The notes under the pieces: model-generated | Databases searched by the model: none | What the model was told of the DNA's origin: nothing | The model's input: only the letters and a program-made list of their open reading frames with translations | Part shown: in pieces, positions 12,035-24,604 of the stretch | Numbering within the stretch: the stretch's first letter is position 1 | How the letters are laid out: each line of letters starts with the position of its first letter | Position numbers and translations under genes: made by a program | Source: Lunularia cruciata | Taxonomy: Eukaryota; Streptophyta; Marchantiopsida; Lunulariales; Lunulariaceae | Direction: 5' to 3' | DNA length: 64,000 bases | Assembly: GCA_948567375.1 (NCBI GenBank) | Contig: OX419762.1 | Coordinates: 55,136,841 to 55,200,840 of the forward strand

Positions 12035-12299
12035 AAGAACTTACGAGTTAACACACGTTGTTGTCCAGTGGAGTAGTCCAATCACCAATGTTCAAACTAG
12101 TCTGAAAAGAATGTCATTTGCTCAGGGCTGGCAAATTACGGAATCCTTGGCCGCATGGTCCAATCACCATTGTTCGAACTTACGACTGAACTCACGTTGT
12201 TCTCCAGTGGAGTAGTCCAATCACCAATGTTCAAACTAGTCTGAATAGAACGTCATTTGCTCAGGGCTGGCGAATTACGGAATCCTTGGCCGCATGGTC
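12035..12299. repeat. 139-bp tandem duplication
   Basis: 12053-12159 and 12193-12298 are near identical, both containing CCAGTGGAGTAGTCCAATC and TTACGGAATCCTTGGCCGC. Homology extends left (GAACTTACGA at about 12037 and 12177), giving a period near 139-140. A short extra piece of the unit (CCAATCACCATTGTTCGAAC) sits between them. Confidence 0.85.
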
Positions 12300-13073
12300 T
12301 AGACAGGTTTTCCTTCAAGACGCTGTGAGAACAAATAATAGAATTGTGAAATATGATCTCTCTTGAAGACGCTCATGCAAGTGTTCGCTTAATTTATTCG
12401 TGAACATTTCTGGATTCTCAAAAGAATAGGAATGATATTTCGGGCAGAGTAAACTTTATTCCAGTTCTGAAAGACATCACATAAACGGTATCCCACCCTT
12501 CTTAGTGACAGAACCGAAGTGCTCCTCGAGGTGTACCGAGGGAGCAGCATTCAGGCACCCGTTTGAGCAAACTTATTTAAACATAGGGTTACACATGCGA
12601 CCTATGAGCACAGGATTCTACGAATAGCGTTTTGCAGCTAGTTATATTGGCTCATCGAAGAGTTATGTGCTTAACGCTTATATCATTCCGAATTTCAGTG
12701 TACTGTTGACCACTGAGGACATTGCTACCTTTGGTCATCCACGCCGGCGATGCCATTTTTTGTCGGAGAGCCGAAATTCATAGAAAGGCAAATCTGCAGA
12801 CAGATCCAAGCTCGTGTAGCCACCATCACATCACTCAAACGCAAATTTAGATTCGGACTGGTAACTTTACACCAGTGAACCGCGAGAGCCAGGAAGCTCT
12901 AATAAGAAAGTCAACCAATGTGCGGACGAGTTAAGCAATAAGGCGTCCGCATCAGGCTATCTACAAATACGAGACGGCTAATGATCATCCCCGGTGTGCA
13001 GTAGAACAATTGCAGAATTGTCAGCAGAGTCTCTGAAGTCTCACCTTGACAAGCCAATATACATTATGGATGA
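12300..13073. other. Low-copy host spacer, no gene seen
   Basis: Base composition becomes more balanced than in the flanking repeats. I see no convincing coding region. It lies downstream of the 3' end of the minus-strand proline-rich gene and may hold its 3' untranslated region. Confidence 0.4.
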
Positions 13074-13475
13074 TCATCCCTCATGAGGACTGGGAGCCGT
13101 GGCAGAATGGTGAGGAGGAGGAGGAGGAGACTTTGTATGTGGACGAGGTGGAAATTTGGAGGGGAATGGGACGGAAGGTAGATGGGAAGGAGGTGCACTG
13201 GGAAGGCGAAAGATATCGGGTAGAGGAGGCACCGTGGGGATAGAAGGATGGGAACTGGAAGATGGGAAAGGGGAAGCTGGAGGTGGACTCGATCTAGGTA
13301 AGCTGGGGAAGAAGTTCCAGAAGTTAAAGTTGTACAAGGCTGGTGGTGGTGCTGATGGAGTATCCGCCATGAGAGTGCGAGATGCCATTGCTGTGGGCAA
13401 TAGCATTCCTCCGATGCACACACAACATACTAGTACCGTACAGAAGCCAGCAGTCGACTGATTCATCTTCCCCAT
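13074..13475 (-). CDS. Small secreted proline-rich protein
   Basis: A 133-residue single-exon protein, not assigned to a named family. Residues 1-31 form a signal peptide: short polar start (MGKMNQ), hydrophobic core (FCTVLVCCVCIGGMLL), and a cleavage context PTAMA before SRTL. The mature part is short and rich in Pro and Ser (SPPPA, PPLPD, SPPPPPHH), with an aromatic patch (YNFNFWNFFP) near residues 50-60. Such composition suggests an apoplastic or cell-wall protein, or a peptide precursor. The start at 13475 is chosen over the in-frame upstream codon at 13598 because a TATA box lies between them. The frame is intact and free of the stop codons seen in the repeats around it. No cysteine pattern is present in the mature part. 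Confidence 0.65.
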   Translation of the reverse strand: MGKMNQSTAGFCTVLVCCVCIGGMLLPTAMASRTLMADTPSAPPPALYNFNFWNFFPSLPRSSPPPASPFPSSSSHPSIPTVPPLPDIFRLPSAPPSHLPSVPFPSKFPPRPHTKSPPPPPHHSATAPSPHEG

Positions 13476-13569
13476 GTCGGCAATTATTCCACTTTCTGCA
13501 AGTCCTGCGTCTACAATCTTCACCCAAACTATGATAAGGCCATACTGGCTGCTAACTGGGTCTATGCAG

Positions 13570-13577
13570 TATATATA
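13570..13577 (-). promoter_or_regulatory. TATA box of the proline-rich gene
   Basis: TATATATA on the minus strand, about 95 bases upstream of the chosen ATG. Transcription starting about 30 bases downstream would give a 5' leader of about 65 bases. Confidence 0.6.
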
Positions 13578-13598
13578 CCTCGGAAGCAGCACTACCAT

Positions 13599-14693
13599 TC
13601 TCTTACCAGATAGCTAGCTAGCGTGCTTGTGAGATTTGGCTTGTTTTGGTAACCACATCATTTCTATGATTGCTGGACTCACAGATAGGAATGTGCATCA
13701 TCTACCTAAAAAGATCTTAAAAGTAGGAATTTGGTAGTCTTAATCACCCAGAACATTCCTAACTTTTTCTCTGTTTTCACCAAACTCTATAGCTCAAGTC
13801 GTATCTTCTTTGAAATCCACAACATTATTAGTTCACTTGCAATTGTTGCTGATTACCAGGACTGGTTGTAATTGATTCTTGATGTTGAACGTTGCAAGTA
13901 TCGAGTGGTAATTAGTTAGTAGAAAAACCATTAGCTACAGGATAGAATTGGATTGTGAAGTAAAGAAAACTGATATTTCCTTATCATCATCGATTGTCGA
14001 TATTTCTAATAGTTATTCAGAGTGTACATCTTCTGTTTAAGAATTGGAAAATTTAGAAAACACATGCAATACAATCTTTTAGTATAGGAACTCCCAGATT
14101 GAATATCAATTTTTAAGATAGTTTATTACAAATTGAAAATTGCTTTCATTGCCAAATATTTTAGGCTTTTACTGCCAATCTGAAGAGAATTTTCAAACTT
14201 GTTCAATGTGTATGGGCAGTTTTAATGTTTTTCTTGAAGATAATATAATACATGATGTATACTTGTTGAATGAAATATGAAATACTTGGTAGAAAGCTAA
14301 AGAATTTTTTATCAGCTGTCCTATTCAAAATAGTCCTCTTTGAATGTTTTTCTCAAAATAAGGTTCGAATCAATCTCCTATCCATATTCCTTAATCTATG
14401 TTCAAGCTTGTTCAACGTAGCATATGGTGATAAGCTCCCATGTTTATCTCAATCCATCTTATATCCTTATGGATTAATCAGTTTTTGAGGTTGTGAGAAT
14501 TTTGTAAAAAGATATGGGCCTACTTAGATTTTATAGGATTTTGAACATGTAGTATGATAAGGTGTGGACGTTGTGTATAAAGGAGATGTATAAAGGAGAT
14601 GAAGAAACTGCAACATGGTGATGTGTTGTTTGCAAGAATTAGCAAATACAACAAACTCCAGAAATCTAAAGGAAAGAGAACTAGACAGTCATC
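13599..14693. other. AT-rich intergenic region
   Basis: Upstream flank of the proline-rich gene. No open frame has recognisable homology. A short direct repeat (TATAAAGGAGATG, at about 14576 and 14589) is the only local structure noted. Confidence 0.4.
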
Positions 14694-14968
14694 ATGCTCA
14701 CCTTTGAAGAAGATGCCTTCAAGATCAACAACCAAGAAATAGAAGCTGATCACTATAACAAAATCAAAGAAAGACAATTGAAAAAAATACCGAAGAAGAA
14801 GAAGAAGAATCATCTACCAAGTCAAAATTTGAAGAGGAGGGGTCTAAGAAGGTCTTTGAGACCACATAAGATGAAGATAAAGAAGCAAAAAAGTCACATG
14901 ACAAAGAAAATTAATACAAGATTTCCAAAGAGAGGAAGTACAGGTCTTGGAAACTCATGAAGAGCTTG

Positions 14969-17900
14969 TGTGACAACCCGACAAGTATCACTTTTGCAGT
15001 AATCAATGAGTAATTTTTTGTTCCCATAGAGATACTGGTCAGGAATGGTCAAATACAAAGTAAACAGTAACCAAATCAGTTCTTCTTGGTTGCATCTTTA
15101 GCCTCTTGGGTAGAAACCACATCCAAAAGAGAGTAACAATTGCTCAATCATAATTTTATCTCAAATTACACATAAATCAGAATTCATCAATTTCTATCCA
15201 AATCAAACTTGATTGTGATGATTCAATCATTTGGAGAAGGCTATTTCACCATGAAGTGAATTTGCCTTGGAATTACATTCCACTCTTCCATTTAAGGTAC
15301 AATTTCCTCAATCAAAATTGCTTTGCATCAATCCAATGCTGCACTCACAAATGTAGAATACTACCAACACTACAATTCCTCATAGATTTGTCAAGGAATT
15401 GCCTTGATTGCACTCCATTCAGGATCAAACACACAATTGGAATCAGAGTTGCAGAATCCAACATCTAACACACTCAGCTGTAATTCAAACTTCTCCACAT
15501 ACTCACAAACACACACTTAGGATTGATACTTAGAATTAAGTTGAAACAACAAGCACTGAGTTGCAGCACTTTGCTTTACTCAACTTCAAAATAAAATACT
15601 AAATAACACAACATTGCAAATGTCTCCTTTAAATAGGCGAAGCACCCAACAATTACCTTAACTACCTAAATTGCTTCAATCACTTCCTACAAATCTTCAA
15701 ATCTGAAGTGTCACTCTACTTCTTTATATCTATCACTTCAAATCTTAGATTGTTACTCTTAATCCAATCTGATTTCTACTTCTACATGCAATGTTACTAC
15801 TAGCATTTCCTAAAATTTGGGTTCATCTATTATATCTACATCTTCCTCTACTTCTATGCTATTCTCAGTTTGAACTGAAATTGAAGTCATGGTCTTCTCC
15901 TTCTATATTCTAACTTCTTCAACTCACTCCAGCAAATCCCCCAAAATTACCTGCATTCCTACTTCCAATACTTCACATCAAGTTCCTTCACTCTTCTTCC
16001 AACTTCTATGAAGTTCATCTAACTTTGATCTAATTAGATCTAATCTAAGACTCACAATGTCACCTACTTCTATCATTTTCCTATCTATCCTATCCCTGAG
16101 ATGAATAAAAAGATTGTTCATTTATACATCCTTTGCCTTCCTCTTCCTTGTCTCTGGCACCAAAAACTTCAACTTGTGCAGTCTAGACTCCTTCACTCAT
16201 ACTTTGGCCTCAATGTTGACCATTACATTTAACTTACTGATGATCTTACTTACTGATCCCGACTTCTCCTTTGAGGCTGACTACTCTCAAGTCCTCTCCC
16301 CTCCTAATTTCTCTTGAAGCATATTCAACTACTCAACATGTTTTGCTTCTAATGACTTCTACTCTTCCACCTAGTGAGTAATCTGTGCTTTTAACCAGAT
16401 CTTCCAACCTATCTTCTTCACAATCTCGACTTGCTAGTTTGTGTTGTTAGGCCTGATCCTTCTCAGCTGCAACTGATCTCCATTTCTCCAACTGCTGCTC
16501 TCTTACAACTGTTATGGCTTTGGAGTGCATTATGTCAAGTTGTGCATCACTGAACTCCTTTCAATCTCTTGAATGGTGCCTTCTCTTCCTTCAATTCTAT
16601 CTCTTGATGCTCCAAGACACTACTGTGCTTCTCAAAACTCTCATACAGATCTTTTGAGCTCTACTGCTGAATCGCCACACCAACCTAAATTACTTCAGCT
16701 TCTTCTTCCCCTTGGGTTAACCTTTCCTTCATCTACAAGACTTCATTGCTCAAATGTTACACCACTTGCAATTCATCCCTCACCTTTGGAGGATATTTCT
16801 TTATCTCTTCCTTCTTCTTCTTCTGCAATTGTTGTAGTAAAGGACAAATGATCTTTGACATATACTTTACTCCTTTGAACTTATCTTCCTCTTGTCTTTG
16901 ACTTTAATATGCAATTCTTCCATTGGTGCCTTATACTGAAGTCCTTATCTTCTTACTTTCACAGTAACCTCTTCCAAGCTTTCTTCATCTTCCTTGGCTC
17001 AGCTTGGTCTTGCACTTGCAGACGTGTTGACCTTATCCCTCCCTAGAATACCAGTCTTTGCTCTTCCTCATGTTCCTTTGGGATATACACCTCAAGTAAC
17101 TCCAAGTATTGGCCATCTCCTCCTTCCATGCGTGCAATCTCTGCATGGAACTGACGATCTTCCTCTTCATCAACTTCTTCCATTGATTGCTATACTTTGG
17201 GTTCTCCTTCATTGCCATTGCTTGACTCCTTGCTCTTCAAGGTGAGCTCTTCTTCTTAAGAGTCTTCATCATTGGACTTTGCCTTTGCCTCTAACTCTAC
17301 TCTTGAAGACAAATTCACCACCATCATCTTGTGCCTTGTTCCTCATCGTGACAAATCCTGAGTCTTTCTTTTTTGCTCTAGGAACACCATAATCATTGAC
17401 TTTTCTTCTTCCGACTTGGGATGGTTATTGCCATGATCTTTTGCTGTCCTATCTTGGCAAATTATTCATTGCCTCCTTGAATCTGTCATTTGTAGTATCG
17501 CTCATCTTTATCTGCATTTTGATGAAGATCTAGGTGGAAATGAGATATCATCTTTTGTTTCTCCTCCGTGTTGAGCAGGTTCTAACCCAAATAGAAATTC
17601 ACCACAAATGGTATGAAGTAATTCCATAGCATGTTCATTCTCCAATTTCCAATCATCTGCCTCATCCATTGGTAAAGACACTTTGCCCAATTCATCTTCT
17701 CTCTTAAAAACATTTGTTGAAAGAAGACCGGCTGTTGCTTTGTCACATAGATAGTTTGCTCTAGTTTTAACACTAATATCAGAACCCCAACAATATTGTG
17801 CCTCATTGGTTCCTTGTAAGTGTCCACCTTGTACCCATTCTTGGTGTGAGGTGCATTGAAGGTATGTTTCAACTCTTCAATCTCTTCCAACGGATCACAC

Positions 17901-18685
17901 TTCCAATAGAATGTGACTCTTGTTGCATCTCCGACTTCTCTCCCCAAAGAAAGTCTCCAATACAACTCAGTCCATCAAGCCAGATTTCCTCTCTTCCCCT
18001 TTGCCTCAAGACCATTTGTACAATTGTTAGTAGCAATTTTTGCCATGGAACCTTGAAAGCTCAAAGTCCAATTCCACACCCAAAATATGATTCAAAGTCT
18101 GCTCAAGACCTCCATCCTGGCCACCATATCAAATCCCAAAATTGTAGGATTATGCACTACCAATGACAAAGTTTGCTTACTTCTCTTCATTGGCAATGTG
18201 CATTCTATAACGGCTGGTCTCTCACAAATTAAACTCCCAACTAAGCTCAGGATTCTAACTCCTTTAGGACAACTTGGAGCTTCCTTGAAAAAGTCTCAAC
18301 CTTATAGTGCTCCAATGTGTGATCATTCTTTAGTCAAACTTCAATTGAAACTCATGCATTTTGCATGTCTTACTCATATCACTCTTAAATTTATCCCCCT
18401 CATGAAGTAGCCATTTTTGTTGAATATACCTTCTTGATTGGATTGACTTGAGTAAAAGTTGTTAAGGTTTCTTTGGATCAAGTCAATCAATCTAATGCAA
18501 AGTATTCTTACTTTTGGTCTACCACCCTTCAAGTCCAATACAAGTCCTTCTTCCTCTAACATGAATTTGACTTCCTTGGGTTGGATCCAAACACAAGATT
18601 CTTCTCTTCTTTTCTCCATTTGGCTTCAACAATACACTTCTTCTTAAAAACTCACCAAAAACCAAAAACAAATGTGGGTACCACA
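14969..18685 (-). mobile_element. Element B: second 3.7-kb TG...CA unit
   Basis: Ends in element orientation are TGTGGTACCCACA (at 18685) and, read inward from 14969, TGTGACAACCCGACAAG. Flanks are GCTTG (14964-14968) and TCTTG (18686-18690), a 5-bp target duplication with one mismatch. Length is 3717 bp. Gene order and the roughly 800-bp 3' noncoding part (14969 to about 15780) match A and C. It lies inside the coiled-coil relic described separately. Confidence 0.75.
15800..18619 (-). pseudogene. Element B single ORF: unknown coiled-coil protein, broken
   Basis: Same protein as in A and C; function unknown. The start ATG (18619) is 66 bp inside the element: residues 1-80 (18374-18619) are open and begin MEKRREESCVWIQPKEVKF. 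The central core is best preserved here (17582-17965, 127 open codons: TKNGYKVDTYKEPMRHNIVG, MNWAKCLYQWMRQ, PFVVNFYLGLEP). Downstream of the core, through to about 15800, only short pieces stay open and the coiled coil is heavily decayed. There is no polymerase, integrase or transposase signature. Confidence 0.6.
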
Positions 18686-19300
18686 TCTTGTGAACTCAAA
18701 AGCACACTCTAGGGAAGTACAACCAAAAGCATAGTAAGTCAAGAAGCTAGAGGAAGTGAGGCTTGAGGAGGAGAAAAAAAAATGGAGGGTTGTTCACTAC
18801 ATTAACAATAGCACTTGCAAGATCCAACTTGACAACAATTTGACTCAAATTAGAAGAATTGCCAATCAAGGTTACAACTTTGTGGCACACTTGTTTGCTC
18901 ACCACATGTCAATATTTCATGAATACTTACCAATGTACAAGCAGAAAAATGTTGATGTTTGCAATTATGCCTCATTGTTTTAGATTTGTAGCTTCATTAT
19001 CAACTTGCATCTATAGACTCTTACAAGAACAAGGTGGCTTACCTCAAGAACAAAGAACACCAACATGGAGAGGAGTAAGTGCTATAATGAAGAAGAGATC
19101 AAGGGGCTAAAGGGAGAAATGATTGCTCAAACCAAGACCCAAATGGCTAAAGATTTGAAGATCAAAGAATTGGATGAAGCATAGGTTGCATTGCATCAAT
19201 CTTTGGCAAGTGACAAGGTAGAAGCAAAGGCAAAGTATTCCAAACTACAATCAATAGTGAAGTAATAGATTTTTCAACATTAGAGATTTCAAGAGCACAA

Positions 19301-20039
19301 GTAGACATACAAATCATCCTTTTATACTATCAATAAACCACAAGCCTTCATTTCATGTTAAGGAGCAATAGATTAAATTTAAAACCAGAAAAAATAAGAG
19401 CTCACTTGTATTTCTTAGGATCTTGAGACCACACTCCAAGGAGTAATCTCACCACCCAATTACACAAATAATGGAGTGCCAACAATCACCACACATAGAG
19501 AAGAAGGAGAAGTTGTGGTGCCATTGTTAGTGAATGGGTATGTAGCAGCACATTCAATATCTTTTGATTGTTTTTTCTCTTTCTTCTTAATGTTGCTGTT
19601 GGGAAAATAATCTATGGGTTGCATTAGTACTATTTGGTGTAATAGAGAAACCGGGAGAATAGTATCTAGATGTATTTAAAAAGTGCTAGTTGCAAGTGGT
19701 ATAAACTTCCTAGGTAGAAACTTGATAATTGCCAAAATAGTGCGGCCGCTTCTATTGGACTGTAGCAGGAATTTTGAGAGTTGATAGAAGAGCAATGGAT
19801 TTGGGTCTGAAGCTTGGAGAGAATCCAAGGCAAGAGCTATAATGTTTCTTCAAACTTGGGAGTTTGTTATGCTATTGAAAGGAAGGAGAAAGAAAAAGAA
19901 ATCAAAAGCAAAAAAACAAGGAACCAGAATTTCACCAACTACAGGAACAAGGCCTTGGGGAGGTTGATGTGAGCAATTGGCACAAGCCTATATGGGTCAG
20001 CTGAAGCCAGGAAAATGGGAGTGAGTTGGCATAATATTG
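19301..20039. other. Intergenic repeat-like DNA
   Basis: No gene seen. It contains one GCGGCCGC (19742-19749), unusual in this AT-rich neighbourhood, and grades into the purine-rich tract. Confidence 0.35.
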
Positions 20040-21480
20040 AGTTTGGTATTTTGGACGGTAGCCAAAGTAAGATCCCTAAGGAATCTAGGGAGGAACATAG
20101 AATTCTCAAAGAGAGAAAAGGACAAAAAAGAGTTTCTCAAAGGAGTTGAGGTGGGGATAGGGTCAAATCGAGGGAGAGAAAATTGGGCTGGACAGCAAGA
20201 GACTTCTGAGAGAAGAGAGAAGTCTCGTAGGGGTTTTTGAGGAGAGGAAGGATAGAGTGTCCTTGGCTGGACTAGAATGGATCAAAGGCAGAGTTTGTTG
20301 TGCAGGAAGGAAGAAATCAACAAGAAACCAAGAGAGTGAAATATTGAATAAAAGAGTAAGGTTATGTGACAAGAAGGAAGGAGAGAAAATATTGAAGGAT
20401 AGGAAGGTAGAATTTTTGAGGAAGAAGGGCCAGTACAAGAAGGGATTTTGAAAGGGGCTTTCTGGTAGAGGAGACAAAAGAGGAAGTATTGAGGGTTTTG
20501 CTAGACAAAGGGAGAGAGAAGAAAGAATTCTTGAGAGGAGAGGTATTTGTTGGACAGAGGACATTAATTTTTGAGAGGAGAAGTATTTGCTGAGCTAGAG
20601 AGAGAGAAATTTTCAAAGGAAGGTTTGGGGACAGAGGAGAGAATACTAATTTCTCGAGAGGAGAGGTTTTTGCTGGACAGAGGATAGGAATTTTTGAGAG
20701 AGAAGAGGGTTTTGATAGAGGAAGAGAGAGGTATTTGTTGGACAAAGGACAGGAATTTTGAGAGAAGTATTTGCTATGCTAGAGAGAGAAATTTTTGAAG
20801 GAGGGTTTGGGGACGGAGGAAGAGAGAAGGAATTTCTTGAGAGGAGAGGTATTTGCTGGATGGAGAACAGGAATTTTTGAGAGAAGAAGGCTGATAGAGG
20901 AAGGGAGAAGGAATTTCAAGAGAAGAAGGTTGGATAGAAGATTCAAGAGAGACATGAATTTTTGAGAGGAGAAGTATTTGCTAGATAGAGAGACAAATTT
21001 TTGAGAAGAAGGGTTTGGACAGAGGAGGAGATTTTTTAAAGGAAAGGCTTGGACAAAGGACATGGCAAGAAATATTGAGAGAGAATTTTGTCTTTTGAGA
21101 GGAGAGAAAATTTTCAAAGAGAAACGTTTGGTTAGAGGAGTGAAGAGAAAACTTTTTGAGAGTGAAGGTCTTGCCAAAAATAAAACTGAAGAGAGAATTC
21201 CAAAGGAGGGAGATTGATGCAAGATTGTTGGCTAGGCAGAGGAACTTTCAAGAAAAAGGATGTCACCAGGACTGAAGTGAGGACAGAGTATCAAAGGTGA
21301 GGAAGGAAGGATTATGGGAGCTTTGATAGGATAGGGACATGTCTTGAAGGGCTGCAAGACAGGGAGGACTTGGAGCTTTGTAGGAGTAAACTCTCAAAGA
21401 AGTATCAAGAAGGAGCCTTGATAGGGAAGAGGAAGAGGACAGTGAGAACATGATGGGAGTTTGCAAGCAGAAGAACTCTC
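20040..21480 (+). repeat. Purine-rich degenerate tandem repeat tract
   Basis: About 1.4 kb of strongly purine-biased plus strand made of variants of GAGAGGAGAGGTATTTGCTGG and GGAATTTTTGAGAGA. A higher-order unit near 190 bp is visible: blocks beginning at about 20568 and 20755 both run through a TATTTGCT.GCTAGAGAGAG string to GGTTTGGGGAC.GAGG. Open frames across it on both strands follow from the repeat composition and are not called as genes. Confidence 0.7.
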
Positions 21481-21658
21481 AAAGACGTTGCATGGCGGAT
21501 TAGTGAAGGAAGGTCAAAGGGAAGCTTTGGCAGAATAGAGAGTTAAATTGTTGTGTTGTAGGATTAAAACTTGGTTGTAATAGGTTCTTTCCTGTTCTTG
21601 CTTGAGCCATTGGAGAACTTTAGGTGTGGTCATTATTTGCTCTGAAGCTATTTGGCTT

Positions 21659-21681
21659 CCCCCCCCCCCCCCCCCCCCCCC
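21659..21681 (+). repeat. Run of 23 cytosines
   Basis: Uninterrupted C tract between TTGGCTT and TTTTATAAA. Its true length is uncertain in any assembly. Confidence 0.9.
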
Positions 21682-23817
21682 TTTTATAAATTGTGAGACT
21701 TGATTGTGGTGAACGCTATGTGGCTTTGTGAGTGACTGCGCTCACTTTATTTTGTAAAGAGTGTCAGGGAGTCCCATTCTTGGAGCTTCCAGTCATTGAT
21801 TTGATTGCACTAATTTGAATCCATTCTTGGAGCTTCTAGTCTAGTTATCTTGATAGATCAAGTCACTAATCTGATTGTACTGATTTGAATCTGGCCGTAT
21901 AACTTGTGACTTGTAATACAAACCCCAATAATAAGAAAACATGAACAGTCCCTGGTGATATGTGAAGGTCAATGTTATCCCAAGAAACTCAACACAAAAT
22001 GCCCTTACGAAGAGTCTACAGCCAAGAGCAACCACATACAAGTTGCTCTAGCAAAAAGGGAACTGCCATCAAGGCAAAGAGTAAAGGCAAATTTCAAACT
22101 ACATGAGAGCTTTTGAGTCATTGAAAAATAGGGCAGTCTAAGCACAAGCAGCCAGGTGCCCGGCACATTCTTGAGACCATACATCCCCGTGACAATCTGA
22201 TATTATTTTTTGATAATTAGTGTTAGAAAATAGGATTTGAAGGTTTTATACATGATAGGCAGCACCAGTGAACATGATGAAGGGTAGGCAACTTCAAAGA
22301 TATGCAATTGGGATAGTTGCCATAGTTTGTCAACTATGGCAACTATCCTAATATCCTTGGTTTGGTACACCATTGACTTCAAATACTTTAGGCCCTTGAG
22401 CCTTTGATTATGACATATCTTTGGGTTTGTCATATCTTTGCTTCATTTTGGAGTCTTTAAGAGCTCCTCTTGAAACATGAAACTTTGCAAGTGCTCACAT
22501 TTGTATTGGTCAAGCATCTACCAATGCATCTTGAGTAAGGTAAATATGTAGAATAGCATACATTCTTGCATTCTATGGCTCATCTTTAGTATGGATGGAT
22601 GATGAAGTACTACATGGTTCCCTTTTGTCCTTGCAAGGCTATGCCTTGTGAGCCTTGTCATAGTGAATTGGAAAAAACCCTACCTCATATTACATTTTAA
22701 TCCGATGTGTCTTCTAGTAGCCAATTGTCACATACAAGGACATAACCTAACAAGGAAGTTAGTGACATCCAAGTACTTGATAGATGAACATGTATTAACT
22801 TGTCCCAATTGGTTTGCTAGATTTGCATCCATTCCTTCCTAACACTTGCATTATGAATAGCTAAAGTTCATGACATGCATCATCACATCCTACTGACTTC
22901 CTCTTGATCTCCATTATCAACGAGTCAAAACATCTAGACTAGTAATTATATTTCTATACATGACATTTGCATATATGACATGATATACAATTTTCAAAAT
23001 ATTAATTTGTTAATATTTTATAGTAGTTCTAGATAATATTACAATTATATTTTATTGTATAAGTATATTACCCAAAGCAAGTATTGTATAAGGATATTGC
23101 AATTATACTATCTTTTCTTTATCATATATGTAAATTTCCTTGAAAATGGTTGTACAATTTTGCAAACATCTTTATAGTTATAATATTTTATATTAGGATT
23201 GTTTTCACATTGATATCTATGTTTTGTTAAAAATAAATGTCATCCACTTAGTAGAAGAATGATATACAATAGAAACAAGGGTAAATTTTCCTATAATTGT
23301 TGTGCTTTAATGAAGAAGTACATACATCCTTATACATTATTTATATTACTTGATATCACATCACTTCTATCAAACAATTCATAATTGCCTATATATATAG
23401 AGAGAGAAGAATTAAATTATATATATATTCACTATGGTTCACAAATCTACAATCTACGTCATCCCCATAAGGATTGCCATCTATGAATTTCATGACTCTT
23501 CCTCTTGGGCACTTTTAATACTCACAAACACTTGAGGTGTTCAACCCCTAATTTAAGCAAAATAGCAAATAGTACTTTGTATGTGCAAGTCTAATTTGTT
23601 ATGCAAATCTCAATGATAACCATCTTGATAAATAAGTTGTGGGTGTCCTTTAACTAAAAGAGGCTACCTTAAGCTTCTTTCTCCAAGGAAAGTACCCTTG
23701 GCAAAGGGAAAACCTCTCCACTCAATTTATAATCTTCATTGTATCAGAGTAAATTTTTTAACTTACATAGGAATTCCTTGAATGGCAGTCAACCTTCATC
23801 TACATTGTCACAATATT
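21682..23817. other. AT-rich intergenic region left of M1
   Basis: No gene seen. A local imperfect duplication is present (CCATTCTTGGAGCTTC at about 21774 and 21820, each followed by a GATTTGAATC-type string). 22980-23450 is very AT-rich, with TATATATA runs near 23391 and 23418. Confidence 0.4.
22311..22348. repeat. Perfect 17-bp hairpin
   Basis: Arm GGATAGTTGCCATAGTT (22311-22327), 4-base loop, exact reverse complement 22332-22348. Confidence 0.85.
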
Positions 23818-24604
23818 TGTAGTGTCAGAGCTAGTTTGCTCAAATGTTGGCAATCATGTTTATTTTAGTAGTTGCTCATGGACTACTTAATGGTGGCCAG
23901 ATTTCATGTTAGGGCTATTGATTACATGGTTAGACACACTATTACATGCACCTTTTGCATGTCATATATACCGTCAATGGTGCCATTAAGGCTAGAAACC
24001 TAGGTCAAGCTAAGGGTTATACTTCAAATTGTAGCTCTAGAGAGCTTACTTCTTTGATATTGAGCCTTCAAGTTCTTGGCTATGGTGGAAAAATGCCAAT
24101 GAGCATCACCTCGAGTCTCTTAGCTAGAGTGGATGTGGTTAACTATAATCAATACTTGATTGGTGGTAGATTATTGAGTACATGATTGAGTATAGATCTT
24201 GTTTGACTATCATTCAAGTGGAAGAGTGAATTGATTACATTAGAGAAGTGAGAGTCAAGGGGAAATTGGATGCAAGAATTGAGAGCATTGGTGGTATCTC
24301 CAAGCTTGGTAGATCATTGGTACATCTGATTGTGTCTTAGATTTTTCTAAGAGTGATAGTGCGCAAAAGTCTTGTTTGAGTTGATACATATTTGGTAGTG
24401 GGGCAGATAGTGTGCAAAAGTGCTACTTAAATTTCTTAGAACTGAGGTCAATTTTGAGTCAATGGATGTCAATTTGAGGGCAAGAGAGTGAATTGGAATT
24501 GAGAAGAAAAATTGGAGGATTTGGGAACTCATCTCCTCAACTTATGGATTCATAGATCCTCATCTTCTCAATTTGGCTCAAGTTGATAATTACTAACATA
24601 ATGC

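Larger units (their letters stand above)
14694..19300 (+). pseudogene. Decayed coiled-coil coding relic that hosts insertion B
   Basis: I do not recognise this gene. 14694-14960 is Lys/Glu-rich and open, and continues after insertion B (14969-18685) at about 18720-19270. There, 18756-18983 is open (75 codons, including EEEKKKWRVVHYINN and AHHMSIFHEYLPMYKQ). After several stops a charged helical stretch follows (NEEEIKGLKGEMIAQTKTQM, KVEAKAKYSKLQSIVK). Composition resembles a long coiled coil or Gag-like protein of a retroelement. No enzymatic motif is visible. That the two flanks belong together is inferred from composition and from the target duplication of B. Confidence 0.35.

Noticed and set aside
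13064..13461. Alternative frames over the proline-rich gene, both strands
   Set aside because: The minus frame with a signal peptide and a TATA box upstream explains the region better; the others are shadows of a Pro/Gly-biased sequence.
14355..14375. GGTTCGAATC string as a tRNA B box
   Set aside because: No A box at tRNA distance upstream and no foldable acceptor stem.
20163..21222. Long minus-strand open frames rich in Ser/Leu/Phe/Pro
   Set aside because: They come from the purine-rich tandem repeat, which lacks stop codons on its pyrimidine strand. They have no motif and overlap each other.
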